Source of the DNA: Chitinophagaceae bacterium
Lineage (GTDB): Bacteria; Bacteroidota; Bacteroidia; Chitinophagales; Chitinophagaceae
DNA length: 64,000 bases
NCBI GenBank assembly: GCA_024707305.1
Contig: JANPZZ010000022.1
Coordinates: forward strand, 186,001-250,000
Direction of reading: 5' to 3'
Below the pieces are notes generated by a model. That model made no database searches. It was given only the letters and a program-made list of their open reading frames with translations, and had not been told where the DNA came from. A program made the position numbers and the translations under genes. Positions 52,551 to 62,519 of this stretch are shown piece by piece. The number at the start of each line of letters is the position of its first letter. Within the stretch, counting starts at the first letter, position 1.

Positions 52551-52558
52551 TATCTTTG
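52551..52558 (+). promoter_or_regulatory. Candidate -7 box (TATCTTTG) for the TerC-family gene
   Basis: Exact TAnnTTTG match 15 bases upstream of the ATG at 52574. Confidence 0.5.
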
Positions 52559-52573
52559 CATTTTACCTGAATA

Positions 52574-53555
52574 ATGAATCACGAACAGATTACTTACCTT
52601 GTTTTTGGGATTGTACTTGTGCTTGCCCTTGTGTTTGACCTTGGATTGCTGAGTAAAAAAACCAGAAAGTTTCTTTGAAGCAGGCGCTCTACCAGACTTT
52701 TTTTCTGGGTAGGACTGGCGATGGCGTTTTTTGTTTTCATGTGGTTTGAAGATGGGCGCACACTTGCGTTGGAATATCTCAGTGCTTATTTAATGGAATG
52801 GAGCCTGAGCATCGATAATATCTTTGTTTTCATTCTCATTTTTGCGAGTTTCGGTGTGAAAGAAAAACATTTCGGTCGGATACTTTTGATTGGTATCCTG
52901 ATGGCAATTGTTTTCCGAATCGTTTTCATCACTGTAGGTGTTGCACTGGTTGACCGCTTCCATTGGATATTATACATCTTTGGTGTATTCCTCGTGTATA
53001 CAGGATATAAAATGTTTACCGCAAAAGAAGATGAAGAGTTTGATCCACAGGAATCAAAAGTTTATCGTCTGCTGAAGCGGGTGCTGCCATTAACCCATCA
53101 TGATGGAAATGGGAAGCTGGTAGTGCGTGAGGGCGGTAAAAGAAAATATACTTCCCTGTTTGTTGTAGTGATTATGCTCGCCGCAATTGATCTTGTGTTT
53201 GCACTGGATTCTATTCCTGCGGTGATGGGTATCTCGCGCGACAAACTTGTAATTTATACTTCGAATATTTTTGCGGTACTGGGCTTGCGTTCTTTTATTT
53301 TTCCTGCTGCGCGGTGCTGTGAATAAGTTTGATTTCCTGCAACAGGGTATCGCAATTGTGTTGGTATTTATTGGTGTGAAAATGCTGGGTGAGCACTGGT
53401 TTAATCAGTGGGTAAGCAAACAGACGCAGGTGTTTATTTCTTTAGGCGTAATTCTTCTCTGCATAGCCGGTTCTATTTTGTATTCAGTTAATGCAAAAGA
53501 AAAAACAGTGCCTGAAGAAAATGACGAAAGCATCCCCGGTGATTTGCGAAATTAA
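52574..53555 (+). CDS. TerC/Alx family membrane protein, three frameshifts
   Basis: This 326-residue integral membrane protein of the TerC/Alx family has about nine helices. The two family motifs with buried acidic residues are visible: WSLSIDNIFVFILIF and AAIDLVFALDSIPAV. Related proteins export manganese or help metalate exported enzymes; tellurite resistance itself needs other genes, which are absent here. Breaks lie at the runs 52655-52661 (A, one missing), 52698-52704 (T, one extra) and 53298-53302 (T, one extra). The ATG at 52574 gives the expected first helix. Confidence 0.92.
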
Positions 53556-53618
53556 GCTGACCGGCTAAGGGTTTGCAATTGTACACGTTCATTTCAAAAC
53601 GACCTGTAACCTGATTTG

Positions 53619-56095
53619 ATGAAATATTCGCTGGCCCATATTGCAAAGATGCTCTCGCTCAAAGGCAATTTTCCCGAAGTGGAAATCAGCGACCTTTTGC
53701 TGGATAGCCGCAAATTGACAAACGTTTCCCACTCCCTCTTTTTTGCATTAAAAAGGTGACAGACGCGACGGCCACCAGTTTATTCCCGATTTATATAAAA
53801 AAAGGACTTCGCTATTTTGTTGTAAGCGATGATGGGCTGCAACAGATTTTTCCCGACGCTATATTTCTCCGTGTTTCGGACACGCTGGCCGCGCTGCAGG
53901 AAATAGCAGCAGCGCATCGGGCCAACTTTGGTATTCCTGTAATAGGAATTACAGGAAGCAATGGAAAAACGATCGTAAAAGAATGGTTATATCATTGTTT
54001 ACATACAGATCACCGCGTGGTGAGAAGTCCACGCAGTTATAATTCACAAATCGGGGTACCCCTAAGCATCTGGCAAATGGCCGACAATCATGAACTGGCC
54101 ATTTTTGAAGCAGGCATTTCAAAGCCCGGCGAAATGCAAAAGCTGGAGAAAATGATTCGCCCGAATATTGGAGTACTAACCAATATCGGCGATGCCCATA
54201 ACGAAGGATTTGCTGATAAGAATGAGAAATTGCAGGAGAAATTAAACCTTTTTTCCAGTAGCGATATCATCATTGGCCGTTATGATGATTTGAAAGAATG
54301 GAAACAACAACAAGTTAACGAAGGTTCCACAAAAACAATTATTACCTGGAGTAAAAATGGACAGGGCGACTGGAACATAAAGAATATTGAGAAAGGAAAA
54401 CATGCATCACGGATCCTTTTATGTCCTGGCGCTGCTGAATTTTCCTTTGAAATTCCATTCACCGATGATGCATCGATTGAGAATGCAGTAACCTGTTTTA
54501 TTGTTTTGCACCAGTTAGGATTGTCGCCTGCAACGATTATTGAAAGATTGTCGAATTTGCAATCAGTAGATATGCGCCTCCAACTGATCAGGGGCATCAA
54601 TCATTGTACCATCATCAACGATAGCTATAGCGCCGATTTAAATTCACTGGCTGTTGCTTTGCAGTTTATGCAGCAGCAGGCTGGTGCTGGTAAAAAGACG
54701 CTGATCCTTTCTGACTTTTATCAAAGTGCCCGCAATGCCGACGAACTGTATCCTGAAATTTACAGAATGGCCTCACAATTTGGTGTGAGTAGAATGATTG
54801 GTATTGGGAACGACATCAGCCATTCGTTGAAGGGGCATATGGGAAAAAAGAAACGCCCGAAATTTTATTATTCGATAATACATCCGATTTTCTTCAGCAA
54901 TTCAAATCAACCTGGTTTAGAGATGAAACCATTCTCATCAAGGGCGCACGTAAGTTTGGTTTTGAAGAAATAGTAACGCACCTGGAATTGAAAGCGCATC
55001 AGACAGTGCTGGAAATTAACCTGAATGCGATTGTGCAAAATGTGAAAGTCTTTCAGCAGCAACTTCGTCCCAACACAAAGATGATGGCAATGGTGAAGGC
55101 ATTTGCTTATGGAAGTGGCGCTGAAATCGCAGGCGTATTACAGTTTCATCAAATTGATTATCTCGGTGTGGCCTATGCAGATGAAGGTGTTGAATTACGC
55201 AAAGCCGGCATTCATTTACCCGTGATGGTAATGAATCCTGAGCCTGCGGCATTTGAAGAAATAGTTGAATATAATCTACAGCCTGTGATTTTTTTCTCCT
55301 GCAATGTTACAGCAGTGGGAATTGTTTCTTGAGCAGGTAGGGCGCAAATTCTATCCTGTACATATTGAAATTGAGACTGGCATGCATCGGTTGGGGTTTG
55401 CGGAGGAAAGTTGGGAAGAGTTGGGCAGGCACCTTGCAAATGCTGATTACAGTATAGTGCAATCGGTTTTTTCGCATCTTGCAGCGAGTGAAGATGAAGC
55501 AGAAGATGCATATACGCTGCTGCAGTTTGATCAGTTTAACAAAGCAGCCGATTATCTGGCTTCGCAATTATCGTATTCGTTTATCAGGCATATATCCAAT
55601 ACGGCAGCGATATCACGTTTGCCGCAATTGCAATTGGATATGGTGCGGTTGGGAATAGGGATGTATGGTGTGGACAGTGCACAGGGGTTGCAGGATAAGT
55701 TGTTGCCTGCGGCAACGCTCCGGAGCAGTATCGCACAAATTAAATCATTAGATGCCGGATCGACCGTGGGGTACAATCGCCGCGGAAAACTGGAGCGGGA
55801 TTCGGTAATTGCAACAGTGCGAATTGGCTATGCAGATGGATTTCCGCGTAGTCTCGGCAATGGCCGTGGACAGGTTTGGATTAATGGACAACCTGCACCG
55901 GTGGTAGGTTCGGTTTGTATGGATATGACGATGGTTGATGTTACCGACATCCCGGGTGTAAAAGAAGGGGATGATGTGATTATTTTTGGCCGGTCCCTGC
56001 CGGTTCAGGATATGGCGCGTCGTGCCGGAACCATTCCATATGAGATCATGACAGGCATTTCTCAACGTGTGAAGCGCGTGTATTTTGAGGAGTAG
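53619..56095 (+). CDS. Bifunctional MurF ligase - alanine racemase fusion, four frameshifts
   Basis: One 824-residue protein carries two cell-wall activities. The N-terminal half is MurF, which adds D-Ala-D-Ala to UDP-MurNAc-tripeptide, with the P-loop GITGSNGKTIVKEW and INDSYSADLNSL. The C-terminal half is alanine racemase, which makes D-Ala, with the PLP Lys in MMAMVKAFAYGSG, the catalytic Tyr in STVGYNRRG and the GSVCMDMTMVDV segment. After adjusting the runs 53750-53754 (A), 53797-53803 (A), 54844-54849 (A, one missing) and 55289-55295 (T), the frame runs straight from one enzyme to the other (EEIVTHLELKAHQTVLEI). Such fusions are known in Bacteroidota. Confidence 0.94.
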
Positions 56096-56169
56096 ATATC
56101 ATGCATTCGGTTCATAAATGATAGAAAACCTTTAGCATTTGCCCGTCTGCCTATCCGTTGGTTTTATCC

Positions 56170-56177
56170 TATATTTG
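56170..56177 (+). promoter_or_regulatory. Candidate -7 box (TATATTTG) for lspA
   Basis: Exact TAnnTTTG match 20 bases upstream of the GTG at 56198. Confidence 0.5.
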
Positions 56178-56197
56178 CCCCTAAACCCTCTTAACCG

Positions 56198-56872
56198 GTG
56201 AAACTCAGAAACGTAGTCCTCATCATAGCCATTATTATTCTGATCGACCAGGCACTTAAAGTCTGGATTAAAACCAGCTATGGTTTTGGACAGATCACTA
56301 ATGTAATGGGGTTAAGCTGGTTTAAACTTTACTTCATCGAGAATGAAGGAATGGCCTGGGGTTGGAAATTCGGTGGCGAATGGGGTAAGATGATTCTGAC
56401 TCTCTTCCGTCTTGCCGCTGTAATTTTCGGTACCTGGTACCTGGGTCGTATTGTAAAACAGAAATACAGCCGCGGTTTTATCATTTGCGCAGCTTTGATC
56501 TATGCAGGTGCGTTGGGCAACCTGATTGATAGCATTTTTTACGGCCAGCTGTTTTCAAAAAGTGACTGGGGCGTTGTTGCTTCTGCATTTCCTGCCGAAG
56601 GTGGTTATGCCGGATTGTTCCACGGAAAAGTGGTGGACATGCTCTATTTTCCCATTATCAAATCCAACTATCCATCCTGGTTTCCTTTCATTGGTGGTGA
56701 TGAATTCGAATTCTTCAGCCCCATTTTCAATATTGCCGATGCGTCTATTTCAATCGGCGTAATTACACTCTTCGTTTTCCAAAAACGTTTCTTCAAAAAG
56801 GAAGACGATGAAAAGCCGACACCAACTGTTGAAACCAGCGCTGAGGTTAGCGATAAAGTACAGGTAGGATAA
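56198..56872 (+). CDS. lspA: Lipoprotein signal peptidase (signal peptidase II)
   Basis: This inner-membrane aspartic protease cleaves prolipoprotein signal peptides, in line with the many lipoproteins in this window. The two catalytic Asp are in HGKVVDMLYFP and FNIADASISIG, with four transmembrane helices and the FIENEGMAWGWKF loop. At 224 residues it is longer than the roughly 160-residue E. coli enzyme because of an extra loop before the first Asp and a charged C-terminal tail, both usual in Bacteroidota. The start is a GTG. Confidence 0.95.
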   Translation: MKLRNVVLIIAIIILIDQALKVWIKTSYGFGQITNVMGLSWFKLYFIENEGMAWGWKFGGEWGKMILTLFRLAAVIFGTWYLGRIVKQKYSRGFIICAALIYAGALGNLIDSIFYGQLFSKSDWGVVASAFPAEGGYAGLFHGKVVDMLYFPIIKSNYPSWFPFIGGDEFEFFSPIFNIADASISIGVITLFVFQKRFFKKEDDEKPTPTVETSAEVSDKVQVG

Positions 56873-56890
56873 TTCACGCTCCCCATTTTC

Positions 56891-56923
56891 AAATAAAAAA
56901 TGCCCCGACAATTACGTGGGGCA
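56891..56923 (-). terminator. Terminator for the small minus-strand gene
   Basis: On the minus strand TGCCCC and GGGGCA arms with an 11-base loop are followed by ATTTTTTATTT. It lies 27 bases past the stop of the gene at 56950. Confidence 0.75.
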
Positions 56924-56949
56924 GGTTAGGGTTATAACAGGCTCAAGGG

Positions 56950-57249
56950 TTATTCGTAATTTTTAAACCACTCTTTTGTATCACTGTTTTGCGGCTCTAC
57001 AGGTTGACGACGCAATGCTACGGGTTCCGCATGCTCGGTGAATGGATTCGTCATCGGATACACACGCAGCGTACTGCTTTTTTTATGGCCAGCGAGTAAA
57101 GAACGGAGATAAGGTGACTGATGCTCTGACGAAGCAGGCTGTTTGTTTTCAATTGCTTTTAACGGGTAAGCCGAAAAATAACGCGGCGCCCTGGCAGTAT
57201 TGTTCATACGATTTGGATTAGGTAACGGACTTTGATTTTGTTGCTCCAA
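56950..57249 (-). CDS. Small hypothetical protein
   Basis: The 99-residue frame gives a polar protein with Pro- and Asn-rich ends (SPLPNPNRMNNTARAPRYFSA) and a charged C terminus (NSDTKEWFKNYE). No membrane segment, signal peptide or known motif is visible. A second ATG 14 codons in (MNNTARAP) is a plausible start. Its own terminator downstream supports it as a gene. Function unknown. Confidence 0.5.
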   Translation of the reverse strand: MEQQNQSPLPNPNRMNNTARAPRYFSAYPLKAIENKQPASSEHQSPYLRSLLAGHKKSSTLRVYPMTNPFTEHAEPVALRRQPVEPQNSDTKEWFKNYE

Positions 57250-57292
57250 AATAGTTACCTATTTGCCCGGGCGCAAGAAGAGTACCCATAAA

Positions 57293-57320
57293 CAAAAAAG
57301 GATATCGTAGATATCCTTTT
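57293..57320 (-). terminator. Terminator of fumC
   Basis: Ten-base arms AAAGGATATC and GATATCCTTT with a GTA loop are flanked on the minus-strand downstream side by a T run. It lies about 40 bases past the fumC stop. Confidence 0.8.
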
Positions 57321-57359
57321 CATTTTTTCGTATTAATACGAATTATAAAGTGAATGGGT

Positions 57360-58760
57360 TTATTTCAGTTCACCAACCATGTTTCCGGGGATTACCCACT
57401 GGTCAAATTCTTCAGCAGTGAGATAACCCAGTTTAACCGCCATTTCTTTCAATGTAGTACCCTCACGGTGAGCAGTTTGTGCAATTTCTGCGGCTTTGTA
57501 ATAACCAATTTTGGTATTCAATGCAGTCACCAGCATCAGGCTGTTGTCTACATGTTTTTTAATGTTGGCTTCAATTGGTTCAATACCTACGGCACATTTA
57601 TCATTGAATGAAACACAACCATCCGCAATCAGGCGTGCGCTGTGGAGGAAGTTGTAGATCATTACAGGTTTAAACACATTCAATTCAAAATGTCCGGTTG
57701 CGCCGCCGATGTTGATAGCGACATCATTCCCCATTACCTGTGCAGCAATCATCGTGAGTGCTTCACATTGTGTAGGGTTTACTTTACCAGGCATAATGGA
57801 CGAGCCGGGCTCATTATCCGGAATGAAAATTTCACCGATACCGCTACGTGGGCCACTGCTCAACATACGGATATCGTTGGCAATTTTCATCAGGCTAACG
57901 GCAACAGTTTTCAAAGCACCATGTGCTTCCACAATGGCATCATGTGCAGCCAGCGCTTCAAATTTGTTTTCAGCAGTAATAAATGGAAGTCCGGTAAGTG
58001 CAGCAATGTGACGCGCAACATTTTCTGCATAACCCTTTGGCGTGTTAATGCCCGTACCAACAGCAGTACCACCCAGCGCCAGTTCACTTAAATGTGCGAG
58101 TGTATTTTTAATGGCTTTAAGGCCGTGGTTCAATTGTGAAACATAACCGCTGAATTCCTGACCCAGAGTAAGGGGAGTAGCATCCATAAAGTGCGTGCGG
58201 CCAATTTTCACCACATGCATATATGCTTTGCTCTTTTGCTCCAGCGTATCGCGCAATTTCTCAATACCGGGAATCGTTTTTTCAACGAGAATTTTATAAG
58301 CAGCGATATGCATCGCTGTAGGGAACGTATCGTTTGATGATTGCGATTTGTTTACGTCATCATTTGGATGCAGGAATTTCTCTTTATCTGTTAATGAACC
58401 ACCATTCAATACATGGCCGCGATATGCAACCACTTCGTTCACGTTCATATTACTTTGTGTGCCACTACCTGTTTGCCAAACTACCAGCGGAAAATATTCA
58501 TCCAGTTTTCCTTCAAGAATTTCGTCGCACACTTTGCCAATCAGGTCTGATTTTTCTTCAGGCAAAACACCCGCTTCTTTATTGGTGATTGCTGCTGCTT
58601 TTTTAAGGTATGCAAATGCCGCAATGATCTCCTTCGGCATACGATTGATATCCTGGGCAATTTTGAAATTCTCGATACTGCGCTGTGTTTGCGCGCCGTA
58701 ATATGCATTGGCAGGCACTTTCACCTCGCCCATAGTATCTTTTTCTATTCGATATGACAT
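57360..58760 (-). CDS. fumC: Fumarate hydratase, class II
   Basis: This iron-independent fumarase of the citric acid cycle belongs to the fumarase/aspartase superfamily. The superfamily signature [12 protein letters not shown], the [15 protein letters not shown] segment and the [17 protein letters not shown] segment are visible. The ATG at 58760 ([11 protein letters not shown]) is the start seen in homologues and gives 466 residues; the open frame runs further upstream into non-coding sequence. A TACCTTTG box lies 20 bases upstream and a terminator follows. Confidence 0.96.
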   Translation of the reverse strand: MSYRIEKDTMGEVKVPANAYYGAQTQRSIENFKIAQDINRMPKEIIAAFAYLKKAAAITNKEAGVLPEEKSDLIGKVCDEILEGKLDEYFPLVVWQTGSGTQSNMNVNEVVAYRGHVLNGGSLTDKEKFLHPNDDVNKSQSSNDTFPTAMHIAAYKILVEKTIPGIEKLRDTLEQKSKAYMHVVKIGRTHFMDATPLTLGQEFSGYVSQLNHGLKAIKNTLAHLSELALGGTAVGTGINTPKGYAENVARHIAALTGLPFITAENKFEALAAHDAIVEAHGALKTVAVSLMKIANDIRMLSSGPRSGIGEIFIPDNEPGSSIMPGKVNPTQCEALTMIAAQVMGNDVAINIGGATGHFELNVFKPVMIYNFLHSARLIADGCVSFNDKCAVGIEPIEANIKKHVDNSLMLVTALNTKIGYYKAAEIAQTAHREGTTLKEMAVKLGYLTAEEFDQWVIPGNMVGELK

Positions 58761-58779
58761 AGGTAATTTTTTGGTGCTG

Positions 58780-58787
58780 CAAAGGTA
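58780..58787 (-). promoter_or_regulatory. Candidate -7 box (TACCTTTG) for fumC
   Basis: Minus-strand TAnnTTTG match 19 bases upstream of the fumC ATG. Confidence 0.55.
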
Positions 58788-58944
58788 AGCAGTAAGATTT
58801 AAGTTGAAAGGGAGAAATGCGAAGAATGAAAACGTTTGAACTGCCGAATTGCCCCGAAAATTCCTGCACAATCGCCCTTATTACAGATGATTACGCATGG
58901 CCGGATTCTCAAAAACACTTAACTTCCTAGCCCAAATCAACGTT

Positions 58945-60049
58945 ATGCTGAGAGCTGCCTTTTCTGCCCTGATCATGGGTCTTTTATTTGCCTGTAATAA
59001 TGCTGAAAAAAAGCCGGACGGCACGATTGAAAATGTAATTCTCATTACCACCGATGGCTTGCGCTGGCAGGAGGTTTTTTGGCGGAATGGATTCCACGCT
59101 CGCGACTATGAAACAATTCAATGAATGGGATAGTGCCTATATCTTCGAAAAATACTGGGCCCCAGATGCCGAAGCGCGCCGCCAGAAATTGATGCCCTTT
59201 TTCTGGAGTACACTCAAAGAACAGGGCCAATTGTACGGCAACAGATGGAAGAATTCTTTCGTCGACAATGCCAATCCTTACTGGTTTTCGTATCCCGGTT
59301 ATAATGAAATCCTAACCGGATATCCCGATACAGCGGTGAACAGCAACGACCACCCGGCAAATTCACATACCACCGTACTAGAATACCTGAATAATCAACC
59401 TGCGTACAAAGGGAAAGTTGCTGCATTCGGCGCCTGGTATGCATTCGACCGGATTATCAATGAAAAACGCAGTGGTATTCCCGTCATGAATGCATTGGAT
59501 TCTTTGGTGGCGACAATCCAACCGAAAAAGAAAAATTGCTGAATGTTATGCTGCGCGACAGCTATAAACCCTGGCACGATCATGAATGCCTGGATATGTT
59601 TACGCATTATGGTGCAATGGCTCATCTTGAAGCGCGCTTACCACGTGTGTTATACATTGCTTATGGAGAAACGGATGAATGGGCGCACGCAGGAAAATAT
59701 CGATCCTACCCTCGATGCGGCGCGCCAGGTGGATGCATGGATTCAATCGATTTGGGAATGGGTACAATCACATCCGCAATACAAAGACAAAACAGCGCTG
59801 CTCATCACAACAGATCATGGAAGGGGTGATTTGAAAAAGGAACAGTGGACAGGTCATGGAAGTTCGATCGACGGCGCTTCGCAAATATGGTTCGCAGTAA
59901 TAGGTCCCGGTATTGCAGGACAGGGCGAAATGAGTAATACAACGCCCTATTTTCAAGAACAATTTGCTCAAACAATTGCCTCATTCCTGGGTGAAAATTA
60001 TAAAGCGGATCATCCGATTGCGGAACCGATTAAATTACCAGGGAATTAA
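58945..60049 (+). CDS. Alkaline-phosphatase-superfamily lipoprotein (phosphodiesterase-like), three frameshifts
   Basis: This 367-residue lipoprotein (lipobox LLFAC) of the alkaline phosphatase/phosphodiesterase superfamily shows the metal Asp region ILITTDGLRWQEVFGG (after repair), the presumed nucleophile Ser in WFSYPGYNEILTG, and the C-terminal metal motifs YGETDEWAH and LITTDHGRG...GHGSS. The breaks are in the T run 59075-59080 (one extra), the G pair 59509-59510 (one missing) and the C run 59709-59711 (one extra). The ATG at 58945 is preferred to one at 58897. The substrate is unknown. It opens a plus-strand group with GH29 and an isomerase. Confidence 0.9.
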
Positions 60050-60075
60050 TTTCCGGAGTTAATCCGATTAAGGTT

Positions 60076-61402
60076 ATGAAATTATATCGATTACTTTTTG
60101 TATTGATGTTGTTGCCTGCAACAATGCCTGCACAACAATACACACCAGCTGCATCCAACCTGCAGGCGCGCACTGAATTCCAGGATGCGAAATATGGAAT
60201 GTTTATTCACTGGGGACTATCATCCGTGTTAGGCGATGGCGAGTGGGTGATGAACAACCGCAATATCAAGGTGGAAGATTATTCACGTTTGTTGCGTGTA
60301 TTTAATCCGATTGATTTTGATGCGGAAAAATGGGTGACGATTGCAAAGAATGCCGGCATGAAGTACATCGTCTTTATCAGCCGTCACCACGATAGCTTTT
60401 CAAACTGGGATACAAAGCAGTCTGACTGGAAAATAACGAATACGCCCTATGGAAAGGATGTTTTAAAACAGCTCGCCGAAGCCTGCAAACGTCATGGTTT
60501 AAAACTTGGTTTGTATTATTCTACGCTCGATTGGTATCGCACCGATTACCCACATCAGACCGGGCGGACGGGGCAGGGCACAGGCCGTACCGGCAAGGGT
60601 GATTATGATCAGTATTTCCAGTTTATGAAAGCACAGTTGACGGAGCTGTTGACTAACTATGGTGAAATTGCTTCAATCTGGCTCGATGGTCATTGGGACC
60701 AGACAAATCCTGAAGGACATGAAGACCGTTCCTCACGAATTGACTGGCGCTATGAAGAATTGTACGGATTGATCCATCAGTTGCAACCACAGTGTATGAT
60801 CGGGAACAATCACCACCTCACTCCATTTCCCGGTGAAGACTTCCAGATGTTTGAGCGTGATCTACCGGGTGAAAATAAATCAGGACTTAGTTTTCAGGAG
60901 GCATCTGATAAGTTGCCGCTTGAAACATGTGAAACAATCAACGGAAGCTGGGGGTACAGCATCACAGACAGAAAATATAAGACAGTTAACGAGGTGATTC
61001 GCCTGCTCGTGGGTGCTGCGGGTCGCAACGCTAATTTGTTGTTGAATGTGGGTCCCATGCCGAATGGAGAAATTCAACCGGAGTTTGCGGATACACTCGC
61101 TACCGCAGGTGAGTGGATAAAAGTACATGGAGAAAGTATATACGGCACGCGCGGTGGTCCCGTGCCACCTCAACAATGGGGCGTAACCACTCAGAAAAAT
61201 AATCGTATCTATCTTCATTTCTTTGAACAACCCACAGAACAGGAGATTTTAATTCCGTTTGTTTCAAATAAAATCAAACAGATAAGCTGGATGGATTCCG
61301 GAGAAAAACTGAGTTTTAAAAAAAGATAAAAAGAACCTGGTAATTAAAACAAGTGACATCACTTTGACTGGAACCCCACGTGTTTTAATAATTGACTTAT
61401 AA
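60076..61402 (+). CDS. Alpha-L-fucosidase, GH29, one frameshift
   Basis: This exported glycoside hydrolase of family 29 removes terminal alpha-L-fucose. It has a signal peptide (LLFVLMLLPATMPAQQ), a TIM barrel with KYGMFIHWGLSSV, the substrate loop FISRHHDSFSNWDT, and the predicted nucleophile Asp in ASIWLDGHWDQ. One extra A in the run 61318-61324 hides the last 25 residues; the repaired end (LVIKTSDITLTGTPRVLII) completes the C-terminal beta-sandwich, giving 441 residues. Flanking genes suggest fucose-containing glycan use, but no transporter is nearby. Confidence 0.94.
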
Positions 61403-61438
61403 TAATAACAAGATTCGATCATCACTAAACCCGATTAA

Positions 61439-62368
61439 ATGAACAGAAGAGATTTTTTACACAAGACATCCGGATTAGGAATGGGTGCAATTGCTTTTTC
61501 CGCATTAGGTCTTCCATTTTTTTCCTGCAACGACGGGGAAAAACCTTTTTTCGAAATATCATTAGCTCAATGGAGTCTGCATAAAACACTTTTTGCAAAA
61601 AGAGCTTGACAACCTTGATTTTCCTGCAAAGGCAAAAAATGAATTTGGTATTAGCATTGTTGAATACGTAAACCAGTTTTTAAAGACAAAGCTGAAGACA
61701 CTGCCTATCTCGCGCAGCTGCTGCAGCGCTGCAAAGACAATGGTGTGCGCAACCACCTGATCATGTGTGATGGCGAAGGCGATTTGGGCAGTCCTGATGA
61801 TGCTGCACGCACGCAGGCTGTGGAGAATCACTACAAATGGGTGAACGCAGCGAAGTACCTCGGCTGTGCCACCATTCGTGTAAATGCTGCGGGTAGCGGT
61901 ACGCGTGAAGAAGTAATGAATGCTGCGGTAGACGGCCTCGGTCGTTTGGGTGAATATGCTGCGAAAGAAAACATCAATGTGATTGTTGAAAATCATGGGG
62001 GCTATTCGTCTGATGGTGGATGGCTTTCTGGTGTGATGAAAAAAATCAATAAACCCAACGTGGGTGTGCTTCCCGATTTCGGCAACTTCTGCATTACCCG
62101 CGAGCCGGGCAACTGGATGAATTGTCTTGAAAGTTATGACCGCTACAAAGGCACAGAAGAATTAATGCCTTTCGCGAAAGGCGTAAGTGCCAAGAGTTAT
62201 GATTTTGACGAAAAAGGAAATTGCGTTGAAACCGACTACGAGAAAATGATGAAGATTATGAAAGACAGCGGTTGGACAGGCATCGTTGGTATCGAATACG
62301 AAGGCAGCTCGCTGAGCGAGGTGGAGGGAATTAAAGCGACGCAGAAGTTGCTGGAGAGATTTTTGTAA
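61439..62368 (+). CDS. Sugar phosphate isomerase/epimerase, Tat-type signal, two frameshifts
   Basis: This 309-residue protein of the xylose-isomerase-like TIM-barrel family has an N-terminal Tat-like signal ([15 protein letters not shown]) ending near a Cys (FFSC), so it is probably a periplasmic lipoprotein. The barrel strands [39 protein letters not shown] and [11 protein letters not shown] hold the acidic and His metal ligands. The frame breaks at the runs 61597-61601 (A, one extra) and 61677-61681 (T, one missing). It follows the fucosidase gene by 36 bases. The substrate cannot be told. Confidence 0.9.
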
Positions 62369-62381
62369 TCCCGATGTCACA

Positions 62382-62519
62382 TGATCGATGGTCGATGGTC
62401 GATGATCGATGGTCGATGAATATTTTAGGTGCAGACATACCACCCTCGAAATTCGATAGGGCATCTCGCATCTTCAAACGCGTTCGACCATCTACCATCG
62501 ACCATCTACCATCGATCAT
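62382..62519. repeat. Inverted pair of heptamer repeats
   Basis: Units GATCGATGGTCGATG run from 62382 to 62418, and the reverse kind CGACCATCTACCATCGACC runs from 62485 to 62519. They are the same 7-base family as at 6096 and 36350, here in opposite orientations around a 66-base spacer. Confidence 0.88.

Noticed and set aside
52574..53555. Tellurite-resistance operon
   Set aside because: Only the TerC-family membrane protein is present; the other ter genes are absent, so the name would overstate the role.
54988..56095. Separate alanine racemase gene starting at 54988
   Set aside because: The apparent start is created by the frameshift at 54844-54849; the frame is continuous with MurF after repair.
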